Below are positions 31,665 to 40,006 of a stretch of DNA of 64,000 bases, piece by piece. The notes beneath the pieces were generated by a model. That model saw only the letters and a program-made list of their open reading frames with translations, was not told where the DNA came from and made no database searches. Source of the stretch: Kluyvera cryocrescens NBRC 102467 (GTDB taxonomy: Bacteria > Pseudomonadota > Gammaproteobacteria > Enterobacterales > Enterobacteriaceae); assembly GCF_001571285.1 (NCBI RefSeq), contig NZ_BCTM01000012.1, positions 62,001 through 126,000 of the forward strand, given 5' to 3'. A program made the translations under genes and the position numbers. Every line of letters starts with the position of its first letter. Position 1 is the stretch's first letter.

Positions 31665-32258
31665 ATGAGTGAAATCTTTTCCGCCGCTGTTTTATTGATC
31701 CTGATTATGGATCCATTGGGAAACCTGCCCATTTTTATGTCGGTGCTAAAACACACGGAACCCAAGCGCCGCAAGGCGATCATGATACGTGAGCTTTTAA
31801 TCGCACTGCTGATAATGCTTATTTTCTTGTTCGCCGGTGAGAAAATTCTCGCCTTCCTGAACCTAAGCGCAGAGACCGTTTCTATCTCCGGCGGGATTAT
31901 TTTGTTCCTGATTGCCATAAAAATGATATTTCCAAGCGCCGAGGGTGGCAGCAACGGTCTACCGGCCGGCGAAGAACCTTTTATTGTGCCGTTGGCAATT
32001 CCCCTGGTTGCCGGCCCGTCGCTGTTGGCGACGCTAATGCTGCTTTCGCATCAGTATCCCAATAACCTGTCGCATCTGGTGATTGCGCTGCTCATTGCCT
32101 GGGGCGGTACGGTCGTCATTCTGCTGCAATCGTCTCTATTCCTGCGCCTGCTGGGCGAGAAAGGCGTGAATGCCTTAGAGCGTCTGATGGGGTTGATTCT
32201 GGTGATGATGGCCACCCAGATGTTCCTGGACGGTATTCGGGCGTGGATGAAAGGGTAG
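31665..32258 (+). CDS. yhgN: YhgN, MarC-family inner-membrane protein
   Basis: A 197-residue protein with about six hydrophobic segments and the MarC/UPF0056 features: LILIMDPLGNLPIFMSVLK near the start and PFIVPLAIPLVAGPSLLATLM in the middle. The length equals E. coli YhgN. MarC proteins were once thought to be antibiotic efflux proteins, but that link is not supported, and the function is unknown. It stands alone, divergent from asd and convergent with gntU. Confidence 0.93.
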   Translation: MSEIFSAAVLLILIMDPLGNLPIFMSVLKHTEPKRRKAIMIRELLIALLIMLIFLFAGEKILAFLNLSAETVSISGGIILFLIAIKMIFPSAEGGSNGLPAGEEPFIVPLAIPLVAGPSLLATLMLLSHQYPNNLSHLVIALLIAWGGTVVILLQSSLFLRLLGEKGVNALERLMGLILVMMATQMFLDGIRAWMKG

Positions 32259-32270
32259 TCGTAGAAACAA

Positions 32271-32305
32271 TTCGCCCGGGCGTCACTGACGTGAGCCCGG
32301 GCGAA
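32271..32305. terminator. stem-loop between yhgN and gntU
   Basis: TTCGCCCGGGC (32271-32281) pairs perfectly with GCCCGGGCGAA (32295-32305), an 11-bp GC-rich stem with a 13-base loop. It lies between two convergent genes. There is only a modest T/A flank (AAACAA before, GATTTA after). Confidence 0.7.
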
Positions 32306-32349
32306 GATTTAGCGAACCCAGCGGCACGGCGCCGGGTTGAGTGCAAGCA

Positions 32350-33690
32350 TTAGCTCAGCAGCGTAAAGGCCACCATACCAACAATCGCCCCCACGGTACC
32401 GAGGATGGTTTCCATCATGGTCCAGGTTTTCAGCGTTTGTGCTTCGGTTGCACCGGTAAATTTACCGAACAGCCAGAAGCCGGCGTCATTCACGTGGCTC
32501 ACCACGATAGAGCCCCCGCCGATACAGATAGACAATGCTGCCAGCTGCGCGCCGTTGTAATGCAGCTGTTCAATGACAGGCATCACCAGGCCAACCGCGG
32601 TTAAACACGCCACCGTAGCGGAACCCTGAATAATACGTACCGCCGCGGCCAGGATGAAGCAGGTCAGCGCGATAGGCAGGCCCATCCCGGTTAACGCTTC
32701 GCCCAACGCCGGGCCAACGCCGGAGTCCACCAGCACCTGTTTGAACACACCACCGGCACCGATAACCAGCAGGATAATCCCCGCAGGCTGCAGCGCGTGG
32801 CCGCAAATCTCCATCACTTTATCTTTCGCCATGCCCTGACGGAATGCCAGGCCATAAATGGCAACCAGACAGGCAACCAGAATAGCCGTGAACGGATGGC
32901 CGATAAATTCAAACCACTGATAAACTTCAGAACCTTCCGGCACAAAGCGTGCAGCAACGGTTTTCAAACCCACCAGCACCAGCGGCAGCAGGATCAGCGC
33001 GAGGCTGAAACCGAAGGAGGGCATTTTGCCTTCACCCAGGTGCGGCTCGGTAACGTCTTCTGGAATGTTCAGTTCAACGTAACGGCTGATGAAGTTGCCC
33101 CACAGCGGGCCGGCAATCAGCATCCCTGGGATCGCAGCGCACAGGCCAATCAGGATCATCCAGCCAAAGTCCGCGTGCATCTGGGAGGCCAGTAGCATCG
33201 GCGCAGGGCCAGGGACCAGGAACGCAGCGGCAGCCGCCACGCCAGCAAACAGTGGGATCACCAGCTTAACCAGGTTGGTGCCGGTGTGACGCGCCATCGA
33301 GAACGCGACGCTAATCAGCAGCACGATAGCCACTTCGAAGAACAGCGGCAGCGCACAGATAAGGCCAGCCAGGCCAATCGCAAAGTGCGCACGGTTATGG
33401 CCGAATGACTTCAGCATCTTGACGGCAATCTGGTCGACCGCGCCGGTTTCATGCAGAATTTTGCCGAACATCGCGCCGAGCGCGACCACAATCGCCAGGA
33501 AGCCCAGCGTACCGCCCATGCCTTTCTCCATGGTGGCCGCGATTTTGGTCAGCGGCATACCGGAGAACAGACCTGCACCAATAGAAACCACCATCAAAGC
33601 CAGGAAGGCGTGCATACGCGCCTTCATGACTAAAAACAGCAGCAGTAAAACAGAACCGACTGCTGTTAAAACGAGCGTTAAAGTTGTCAC
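32350..33690 (-). CDS. gntU: GntU, low-affinity gluconate transporter
   Basis: A 446-residue GntP-family permease of E. coli GntU length and pattern: MTTLTLVLTAVGSVLLLLFLVMKARMHAF at the start and SHVNDAGFWLFGKFTG near the end. It is paralogous to gntT in this window. It imports gluconate at low affinity. The start overlaps the gntK stop by four bases (ATGA), so it is translationally coupled to the kinase and shares its GntR/CRP control. Confidence 0.96.
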   Translation of the reverse strand: MTTLTLVLTAVGSVLLLLFLVMKARMHAFLALMVVSIGAGLFSGMPLTKIAATMEKGMGGTLGFLAIVVALGAMFGKILHETGAVDQIAVKMLKSFGHNRAHFAIGLAGLICALPLFFEVAIVLLISVAFSMARHTGTNLVKLVIPLFAGVAAAAAFLVPGPAPMLLASQMHADFGWMILIGLCAAIPGMLIAGPLWGNFISRYVELNIPEDVTEPHLGEGKMPSFGFSLALILLPLVLVGLKTVAARFVPEGSEVYQWFEFIGHPFTAILVACLVAIYGLAFRQGMAKDKVMEICGHALQPAGIILLVIGAGGVFKQVLVDSGVGPALGEALTGMGLPIALTCFILAAAVRIIQGSATVACLTAVGLVMPVIEQLHYNGAQLAALSICIGGGSIVVSHVNDAGFWLFGKFTGATEAQTLKTWTMMETILGTVGAIVGMVAFTLLS

Positions 33691-34220
33691 GCGATACTGC
33701 CTTTGTTAATCAATTCAATTGTGCTGTCGATAACGCCTTCCAGCGGCTGATCGATATCAACCACCAGTACGTCGCGTTCTTCAGCGCCCGGCTCTTGCAG
33801 GGTTTCGAATTGGGTCACCAGCATCTGCGTTTTGAAGAAGTGGCCTTTACGCGCCTTCAGGCGGCTTTCAATCACTTCAAAATCACCTTTCATATAGATG
33901 AAAGACAGATTTGGATTACCTTCGCGCAGAATGTCGCGGTACGCTTTTTTCAGCGCGGAGCAGACAATCAGCGACACTTTGTTGGTTCGTTGCATCGCGA
34001 ATGCAGCGTCGTTCAGCGCCTGCAGCCATGGTTTGCGATCGTCGTCGTTCAGCGGTTCGCCGGAGGACATTTTGACGATATTGCAGCGTGGATGCAGGAA
34101 GTCGCCGTCCAGAAACGCGGCGTTCAGGCGATGCGCGACTTCGCTGGCAACCGCAGATTTACCGCTGCCGGATACGCCCATCAGTACATAGACGTGGTGA
34201 TCGTGGTTAGTCGTGCTCAA
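33687..34220 (-). CDS. gntK: GntK, thermoresistant gluconokinase
   Basis: A 177-residue kinase phosphorylating gluconate to 6-phosphogluconate for the Entner-Doudoroff and pentose phosphate pathways. The P-loop is VLMGVSGSGKSAVA. The family stretch FLDGDFLHPRCNIVKMSSGEPLNDDDRKPWL is present. I chose a TTG start at 34220 because GGAGG lies five bases before it and the next residues (STTNHDHH) match the E. coli start. An ATG further upstream would translate through the GntR operators. It is upstream of and coupled to gntU. Confidence 0.93.
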   Translation of the reverse strand: MSTTNHDHHVYVLMGVSGSGKSAVASEVAHRLNAAFLDGDFLHPRCNIVKMSSGEPLNDDDRKPWLQALNDAAFAMQRTNKVSLIVCSALKKAYRDILREGNPNLSFIYMKGDFEVIESRLKARKGHFFKTQMLVTQFETLQEPGAEERDVLVVDIDQPLEGVIDSTIELINKGSIA

Positions 34221-34249
34221 GGCGTCCTCCTGTTGGGCACTTGTGGAAT

Positions 34250-34277
34250 TGTTACGGGTAACAGTTATCGGTAACAT
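34250..34277 (-). promoter_or_regulatory. tandem GntR operators before gntK
   Basis: Two adjacent palindromes are seen: TGTTACGGGTAACA (34250-34263) and, abutting it, GTTATCGGTAACAT (34264-34277). Both carry the ATGTTACC/GGTAACAT half seen upstream of gntT. They lie 30-57 bases before the gntK start, where repressor would block initiation or elongation. Confidence 0.8.
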
Positions 34278-34338
34278 TGTCCTGCCGGGCAAATGGATAA
34301 GCAATAACCATTCGTGCCGGAAGTGATTTCTAAGTGAA

Positions 34339-34362
34339 TATGTGTGATCTAGTTCAAATTTG
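34339..34362 (-). promoter_or_regulatory. CRP site upstream of gntKU
   Basis: TGTGATCTAGTTCAAA has both CRP half-sites with one mismatch from TGTGA-N6-TCACA and a perfect central TCTAG. It is just after the gntR stop and about 75 bases upstream of the paired GntR operators, a spacing suited to CRP activation of a separate gntKU promoter. Confidence 0.75.
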
Positions 34363-34368
34363 TCGGGG

Positions 34369-35364
34369 CTAAATAGAACCGCCCGGTGACAAAGTGAAAC
34401 CTAAATCTAACATTTTAGGCGTAACTGCTTCACCACGGATGCGCGCCAGCAGTCGCTCTGCGCCAATGCGGCCCATACGCTCACGCGGCGTCAGCACGCT
34501 GGCGAGACGCGGTTCCATGACCTGGCCGATGTCGTGGCCGTGGAAACCGGCGATAGCAATATCATCAGGAATTTTGAGGCCCAGACGCTGACATTCAAAT
34601 GCGGCCCCGACCGCAAGGTCATCGTTGGTACAGAAGATGCCGTCAAGCTGTGAGAATTCCCGACGCGCCTGGCGCATCAGCTCAATCCCCGACGTGTACG
34701 ACGACGATTGCTCAACCATCACGCTATACGGCGTTAAGCCCGCATCCAGCATCGCCTGCTCATAGCCCTTCTGCTTGATAATCGTACGTTCATCCAGACG
34801 CGCGCCTAAATAGGCAATGCGGCGGTGACCGCGGGCAATAATCGCCGCCGTCATCTGGCGCGCCGCTTCAAAGTTATCGAAGCCGACGGCGATGTCGAGG
34901 CATGGCGATTGACTGTCCATCAGCTCCACCACGGGGATCCCGGCGACTTCAATCATCTTCAGGGTGCGGGGAGTGTGGGTGCGTTCGGTGAGGATAAGGC
35001 CGTCGATATTCCACGAGAGCATCGACTCCAGGCGTTCCTGCTCCATCTCCGGCTTATAGCCGTAGTGCGCCAGCATCGTCTGGTAACCATAAGCGTCGGT
35101 TACGCTTTCCACGCCGCGCAGCACTTCTGCGAAGACCTGGTTAGTTAATGACGGTAAAAGTACGCCGATGGCGCGGCTAGTGGAGTTAGAAAGAATATCG
35201 GGAGCCCGATTGGGGATGTAACCCAAATCATCAAGAGCCGCCGCAATTTTACCGCGCAACGCTACGGAAACCTGCTCCGGATTACGGAGAAAACGGCTAA
35301 CCGTCATTTTGGTTACGCCAACGCGATCGGCAACATCCTGAAGTACGGGTCTTTTCTTTTTCAT
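34369..35364 (-). CDS. gntR: GntR, gluconate utilisation repressor (LacI family)
   Basis: A 331-residue LacI-type repressor of E. coli GntR length. The N-terminal helix-turn-helix reads LQDVADRVGVTKMTVSRFLRNPEQVS, followed by the hinge LSNSTSRAIGVLLPSL and a periplasmic-binding-like effector domain ending with LDLGFTLSPGGSI. It represses gntT and gntKU until gluconate binds. It precedes gntKU on the same strand, but a CRP site and two operators between them suggest a separate gntKU promoter. Confidence 0.96.
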   Translation of the reverse strand: MKKKRPVLQDVADRVGVTKMTVSRFLRNPEQVSVALRGKIAAALDDLGYIPNRAPDILSNSTSRAIGVLLPSLTNQVFAEVLRGVESVTDAYGYQTMLAHYGYKPEMEQERLESMLSWNIDGLILTERTHTPRTLKMIEVAGIPVVELMDSQSPCLDIAVGFDNFEAARQMTAAIIARGHRRIAYLGARLDERTIIKQKGYEQAMLDAGLTPYSVMVEQSSSYTSGIELMRQARREFSQLDGIFCTNDDLAVGAAFECQRLGLKIPDDIAIAGFHGHDIGQVMEPRLASVLTPRERMGRIGAERLLARIRGEAVTPKMLDLGFTLSPGGSI

Positions 35365-35418
35365 CGTCCAGAGGCAAGCAAGGTGAAATATTGCTGAAGT
35401 TTACCACGGAGATGACGC

Positions 35419-35444
35419 AACCTCCCCGCTAGATTGGGGAGGTT
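35419..35444. terminator. stem-loop between gntR and yhhW
   Basis: AACCTCCCC (35419-35427) pairs with GGGGAGGTT (35436-35444) around an eight-base loop. It lies 22 bases beyond the yhhW stop, before the gntR start. A T-rich plus-strand flank (ACGTTATTTATTT) is on the wrong side for yhhW. Confidence 0.55.
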
Positions 35445-35465
35445 ACGTTATTTATTTAAGCCTGA

Positions 35466-36161
35466 TCAAACTGGCGGCAGATCGAAGAGTAAAATTTCGC
35501 TGTCGCTATCCGCATGGATAGAAATCGCCTGCTCGTCCCAAATGGCCAGGCCATCGCTGATTGTCGCTTTGGTACCGTTGATGCTCACATCACCTTTTAC
35601 CACCTGGATCCACACGCGGCGGTCAGCGGCAATCTGATGAATCGACTGTTCGTCTTTCGTCAGCGCCCAGCGGTACAGCTCCATGTCCTGGTACACTTTC
35701 AGCGAGCCTTCACGCGCATCCGGCGACAGCACCAGTTGTTTGCCCTGCTCGGCGTCGAAACGGCGCTGTTCGTAGCGCGGCGTGATGCCGGTTTTTTCTG
35801 GAATGATCCAGATCTGGTACAGGTGCAGCTTGTCGGTGGCGCTCGGGTTGTACTCGGAGTGACGCACGCCGGTACCCGCACTCATAATCTGGAACTCGCC
35901 CGCCGGAACCTGCTCTTTGTTACCCATGCTGTCCTGGTGCTCAACGGCGCCTTCCAGAACGTAGGTCAGGATTTCCATGTCTTTATGCGGATGGGTACCG
36001 AACCCCTGACCGGCATCAATCACGTCATCGTTAATGACGCGCAGCGCGGAGAAGCCCATAAAATTCGGATCGTAGTAATCAGCAAAAGAGAAGGTATGCC
36101 AGGAGTCCAGCCAACCATGATTTGCGTGACCACGTTCGTTTGCTTTGCGTAAGAAAATCAT
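35466..36161 (-). CDS. yhhW: YhhW, pirin-like quercetin 2,3-dioxygenase
   Basis: A 231-residue bicupin of the pirin family, E. coli YhhW length. The metal ligands can be placed at His57 and His59 (GTHPHKDMEI) and His101 and Glu103 (GVRHSEYNPS) in the N-terminal cupin. E. coli YhhW shows quercetinase activity in vitro; its physiological role is unknown. It is located downstream of yhhX on the same strand with about 120 bases between, so probably a separate unit. Confidence 0.95.
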   Translation of the reverse strand: MIFLRKANERGHANHGWLDSWHTFSFADYYDPNFMGFSALRVINDDVIDAGQGFGTHPHKDMEILTYVLEGAVEHQDSMGNKEQVPAGEFQIMSAGTGVRHSEYNPSATDKLHLYQIWIIPEKTGITPRYEQRRFDAEQGKQLVLSPDAREGSLKVYQDMELYRWALTKDEQSIHQIAADRRVWIQVVKGDVSINGTKATISDGLAIWDEQAISIHADSDSEILLFDLPPV

Positions 36162-36282
36162 TTGCTACCCCCTCATGTTTTCGATGAAACAAGTTTGGAC
36201 GTAAACAGCCTGGGATGATAGTGGGTGAAAATTGACTCCTCTGTTCAAAAAATATGAACAAGAACAGAGGAGCCGATATTGC

Positions 36283-37320
36283 TTATTTGGAGAGGGTTAT
36301 GGTGGCGGGTGATGGCTGCTGGAAGGCCCGTTCCAACAGTTCCATATTGGTGAGAGCCTCAATTTCCTTGACGAAATTCGGTGCCCCATTGACCAGCGTT
36401 TGATACAGCGCGTCATACACGCGGCCGTAATCGCCCTGCTCGGCTCGCCACTCTTCTTTCACCGTTTCACCCGCCTCGTTGACGTACTCCAGCCGTGCCA
36501 GCGAATCATCGGCCGCGAAGCCTGCATCACCCGGCATAATACCCGCCTTCAGGCTGGTCTCCTGCTGGTCAATACCGTATTTCACAAACGACCCTTTGCT
36601 GCCGTGAACGATAAACTTCGGATAGTCGATTTTCACCAGATGGCTGGTTTTCACAATCGCCTTCAGGTTGCCGTAGAACAGCTGGGCTTCAAAGGTATCG
36701 TCAGGGTTAGCCTGGTTACGCAGGCTACGGATGTCATACGCGGCATGATCCGGGCGGCCAAACAGCGAGATGATTTGATCCATGGTGTGAACCCCAAGGC
36801 CATAAAACGCGCCGTCCTGTGGACGTCCCGGCTGAGTTGGCGCGTCCGGGCGGAAGTAGTCGAAGTGGCTTTCCACTTCCACGATATCGCCCAGCTTACC
36901 GCTCTCAATGGCTTTTTTCGCCGTCAGGAAGCAGGCGTCAAAACGGCGATTCTGATACGGCGATACGGTCAGCCCTTTGCTTTTCGCCAGCGCAAACAGC
37001 TCTTTTGCCTCCGCAACCGTGGGGGTAAACGGCTTTTCAACCAGCACGTTTTTGCCCGCTTCCAGCGCTTTCTTCGCATATTCAAAATGGCTGTCCGCAT
37101 GCGTACACACCACCACCAGTTTGACCTGCGGATCGTGCAGGATGTCGTTTAACTCGCTGGTGAAGTGGATATGCGCGTACTGCGGCTGCTGTTCGTCCGG
37201 CTTCGGGCTGCGGCGAAAAATATGGGCAACGTGCCAGTCGGCTTTACGGTGTAAGACGTACGGGAGATGGTAGCGGGTGGTGCTTTTGCCAAAGCCAATG
37301 AAGGCGCAGTGTAGGGTCAT
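36283..37320 (-). CDS. yhhX: YhhX, Gfo/Idh/MocA-family oxidoreductase
   Basis: A 345-residue NAD(P)-dependent oxidoreductase with an N-terminal Rossmann motif (CAFIGFGKSTTRYHLPYVL), the EKPFTPTVAEAKELF motif common to the Gfo/Idh/MocA family, and a C-terminal alpha/beta domain. The substrate is unknown. It has the same length and place as E. coli yhhX, next to ryhB, which is transcribed from just upstream on the same strand and ends before it. Confidence 0.95.
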   Translation of the reverse strand: MTLHCAFIGFGKSTTRYHLPYVLHRKADWHVAHIFRRSPKPDEQQPQYAHIHFTSELNDILHDPQVKLVVVCTHADSHFEYAKKALEAGKNVLVEKPFTPTVAEAKELFALAKSKGLTVSPYQNRRFDACFLTAKKAIESGKLGDIVEVESHFDYFRPDAPTQPGRPQDGAFYGLGVHTMDQIISLFGRPDHAAYDIRSLRNQANPDDTFEAQLFYGNLKAIVKTSHLVKIDYPKFIVHGSKGSFVKYGIDQQETSLKAGIMPGDAGFAADDSLARLEYVNEAGETVKEEWRAEQGDYGRVYDALYQTLVNGAPNFVKEIEALTNMELLERAFQQPSPATITLSK

Positions 37321-37370
37321 GATTCAGTCCTTTTGAAATAATTGCTGAATACCATAACGTAACTACAGGC

Positions 37371-37464
37371 AAAAAAAAGCCAGCATTAAGCTGGCTAAAG
37401 TAATACTGGAAGCAATGTGAGCAATGTCGTGCTTTCAGAAGCTCCGCAAGGACGCCCTGAATGC
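37371..37464 (-). ncRNA. ryhB: RyhB small RNA
   Basis: The minus strand between yhhX and yhhY contains the RyhB core (GCACGACATTGCTCACATTG, then CTTCCAGTATTAC) followed by a terminator hairpin AGCCAGC-TTAAT-GCTGGCT and eight T bases. The 5' end is placed at 37464, seven bases after a TATTAT -10 element, giving about 94 nt. RyhB is the Hfq-dependent RNA that silences non-essential iron-protein mRNAs under iron starvation. The 5' stem (TTCAG/CTGAA) differs from E. coli but still pairs. Confidence 0.93.
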
Positions 37465-37469
37465 AGGAC

Positions 37470-37492
37470 AATAATAATCATTCTCATTCGCA
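37470..37492 (-). promoter_or_regulatory. Fur box over the ryhB promoter
   Basis: Read on the minus strand: GAATGAGAATGATTATTATT, overlapping the -10 element TATTAT (37471-37476). It matches the Fur consensus well and is placed to block ryhB transcription when iron is plentiful, as known in E. coli. Confidence 0.85.
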
Positions 37493-37586
37493 CTTGTCCA
37501 TCGTTTTTTGCAAAAAAAGCCAATTGACGCACATTTAAAAATCAATGATGTTAAAAGGGACTTTTAACCCCAAAAGGAAATGAAGA

Positions 37587-38078
37587 ATGAGTGACATAGT
37601 GATTCGCCACGCCGAAGCCAACGATGACGACGCAATCCGTCAAATTCACGCCCAGCCGGAGGTGTATCACAACACGCTACAGGTCCCTCATCCTTCCAGC
37701 CATATGTGGCATGAACGGCTAGCCGACCGGCCCGGCGTGAAGCAACTGGTCGCCTGCATTGATGGGCAGGTGGTAGGCCACCTTGCCATTGAGGTGGCCC
37801 AGCGCCCACGCCGTAGCCACGTTGCCGATTTTGGCATCTGTGTGGATTCGCGCTGGCAGAATCGCGGCGTCGCCAGCGCGCTGGTTCACACCATGATAGA
37901 CATGTGTGACAACTGGCTGCGCGTCGATCGCATCGAGCTGACGGTGTTTGTGGATAACGCACCGGCGGTGGCGGTGTATAAAAAGCATGGCTTTGAGATT
38001 GAAGGCACCGGGCGCAAGTATGGCCTGCGCAACGGCGAGTATGTGGATGCCTACTTTATGGCGCGGCTGAAGGGGTAA
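37587..38078 (+). CDS. yhhY: YhhY/AaaT, GNAT-family L-amino-acid N-acetyltransferase
   Basis: A 163-residue GNAT acetyltransferase (E. coli 162). The acetyl-CoA binding region reads VDSRWQNRGVASALVHTMIDMCDNW, and the C-terminal beta strand region has VYKKHGFEIEGTGRKYGLRNGEYVDAYFMARL. The E. coli protein (AaaT) acetylates phenylalanine, methionine and related compounds. It stands alone beyond ryhB, ending at a palindromic repeat shared with ggt. Confidence 0.93.
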   Translation: MSDIVIRHAEANDDDAIRQIHAQPEVYHNTLQVPHPSSHMWHERLADRPGVKQLVACIDGQVVGHLAIEVAQRPRRSHVADFGICVDSRWQNRGVASALVHTMIDMCDNWLRVDRIELTVFVDNAPAVAVYKKHGFEIEGTGRKYGLRNGEYVDAYFMARLKG

Positions 38079-38141
38079 CCCTCACCCTTTTAGAGACTCA
38101 CCCGCCCCCTCTTCGTAACAAAGAGAGGGCCGGGTGAGGGT
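38078..38141. repeat. palindromic element between yhhY and ggt
   Basis: ACCCTCACCC (38078-38087) and GGGTGAGGGT (38132-38141) bound a 64-base element. Inside, TCACCC-GCCCCCTCTT pairs imperfectly with AAGAGAGGG-CCGGGTGA. It begins at the last base of yhhY and ends just before the ggt stop. Its CCCTCACCC...CCCTCT arms match the ends of the larger element at 43885-44070, so they belong to one repeat family. It may also serve as a bidirectional terminator. Confidence 0.75.
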
Positions 38142-38144
38142 AAA

Positions 38145-39890
38145 TCAGAACCCCGCCGTTAAATCATCCGGCGAACGCGGGTCGGACGCACCATACAGCG
38201 TACCATCCGGCCCCACCATAATGCTCTGAGTGCTGCCCATCGCTTCTTTTACCACCACTTTCTGGCCCTTTCCTTCCAGCAGCTTCAGCGTATCCGGGCT
38301 AAAGCCCTTCTCCACCCGCAGCTCATCCGGCAGCCATTGATGATGGAAACGCGGCGCATTGGTTGCTTCCGCCACATTCATGCCGAAGTCAACGGTATTC
38401 ACCACCATTTGCAGTACCGTGGTGATAATTCGGCTGCCGCCAGGGCTACCGGTCACCAGCCAGGTTTTACCGTCTTTGACTACGATAGTCGGCGACATCG
38501 ATGACAGTGGGCGTTTCTTCGGCCCCACGGCGTTGGCGTCGCCGCCCACCAGCCCATAGACGTTTGGTACGCCAGGTTTGGCGGAGAAATCATCCATCTC
38601 GTTGTTCATTAAAATGCCGGTGTTCCCCGCCACAATGCCGGTGCCGAAAGTGGTGTTCAGCGTATAGGTCACCGCCACCGCGTTTCCGTCTTTATCCACC
38701 ACTGAGAAGTGGGTGGTTTGATTGCTCTCGTACGGCGCCAGTTTGCCCGGTTTAATCTCGCTGGACGGTTTGGCTTTGTTGAGGTCAATCTCCCCGGCAA
38801 TGGATTTGGCGTAGGCTTTGTTGGTCAGCGCCTGCCACGGTACCTTCACAAAATCCGGGTCACCGAGATACTCCGAGCGGTCGGCATAGGCGTGTTTTTC
38901 CGCTTCCGCCATCAGCTGCATCGCATCGGCGCTGCCGAAGCCGTATTTATGCAGGTCGAAATTCTCGAGGATATTGAGGATTTGCACGATGTGGATCCCA
39001 CCGGAGGACGGTGGAGGCATCGAGAAGACTTCATAGCCACGATATTCGCCGCTAATCGGCGTACGCTGTACTGCCTTATAGTTGGCCAGATCGGCCTTGC
39101 TCATCAGGCCACCGTTATTATGCATCTCTTCGGCAATCTGATCGGCGATAGCGCCTTTATAGAAAGCATCCGGGCCATGTTCGGCGATGAGCGTCAGGCT
39201 TTTTGCCAGATTGGTCTGCACCAGCTTGTCGCCCTTCTTCAGCGGTTCGCCATCTTTCCAGAAAATTGCTTTACTGTTGGCATGATTCGGCAGCACTTCG
39301 CTGCCATAGGTTTTGAGATCGTCGGCCAGTGCGCTATTCACGGTAAAGCCGTCCTGCGCCAGCTTGATGGCCGGCTGGATAACTTTGTTCAGCGGCAGCG
39401 TGCCGTACTTCTCCAGCGCCAACGAAAAGCCCGCCACGGTACCCGGCGTGCCGGAGGCGAGATGCGAGATCAGCGATTTTTTACTGTCCGGATTGCCCTG
39501 CGAGTCGAGGAACATATCACGCGACGCCTGCTCCGGCGCCATTTCTCGGAAGTCTATTGCCGTGGTTTTTCCATCCTTGGTGCGCAGCATCATAAAACCG
39601 CCGCCGCCAAGGTTCCCGGCCTGCGGATGGGTCACCGCCAGCGCATAGCCCACGGCCACCGCAGCATCCACCGCGTTACCGCCCTGTTTAAGGATCTCGA
39701 CACCCACGTTGGTGGCCATCGCATCAACCGAGGCCACCATCCCCTGCTGCGCACGAACAGGGTGGAAAACATCTTCTTCAACGCCATAGGAAACCGGCGG
39801 CGGTGGTGCAGCAACGGCGCTGTAACAGCTTCCTGCCAGCAGAGCAGCAAGCGCGGCTCCGCATAAAAATGACGGTTTTATCATTAGCAT
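38145..39890 (-). CDS. ggt: Ggt, periplasmic gamma-glutamyltranspeptidase
   Basis: A 581-residue N-terminal nucleophile hydrolase precursor (E. coli 580). It has a signal peptide of about 27 residues (FLCGAALAALLAGSCYSAVA), a large subunit, and an autocleavage site at the Thr in ESNQTTHFSVVDKDGN, whose Thr becomes the catalytic residue of the small subunit. The conserved PLSSMSPTIV and GSPGGSRI are intact. It splits glutathione and gamma-glutamyl peptides in the periplasm. The first ATG follows GGAG at good spacing; a second lies two codons later. Confidence 0.97.
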   Translation of the reverse strand: MLMIKPSFLCGAALAALLAGSCYSAVAAPPPPVSYGVEEDVFHPVRAQQGMVASVDAMATNVGVEILKQGGNAVDAAVAVGYALAVTHPQAGNLGGGGFMMLRTKDGKTTAIDFREMAPEQASRDMFLDSQGNPDSKKSLISHLASGTPGTVAGFSLALEKYGTLPLNKVIQPAIKLAQDGFTVNSALADDLKTYGSEVLPNHANSKAIFWKDGEPLKKGDKLVQTNLAKSLTLIAEHGPDAFYKGAIADQIAEEMHNNGGLMSKADLANYKAVQRTPISGEYRGYEVFSMPPPSSGGIHIVQILNILENFDLHKYGFGSADAMQLMAEAEKHAYADRSEYLGDPDFVKVPWQALTNKAYAKSIAGEIDLNKAKPSSEIKPGKLAPYESNQTTHFSVVDKDGNAVAVTYTLNTTFGTGIVAGNTGILMNNEMDDFSAKPGVPNVYGLVGGDANAVGPKKRPLSSMSPTIVVKDGKTWLVTGSPGGSRIITTVLQMVVNTVDFGMNVAEATNAPRFHHQWLPDELRVEKGFSPDTLKLLEGKGQKVVVKEAMGSTQSIMVGPDGTLYGASDPRSPDDLTAGF

Positions 39891-40006
39891 AATTCTCCAG
39901 AGTGTACGGGGACGTCCCGGATTAAGCCTGGTTCATAATGCTGAAATAATCCTCGTTCTGGTGGGAAAGGAGTAAACTTAGAGGATACCTCAAAGGAGGA
40001 AAGACG

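Noticed and set aside
38709-39866. A 385-residue open frame opposite ggt
   Set aside because: The ggt frame is a clear full-length match; the opposite frame is low-complexity in charge pattern and has no homology I recognise.
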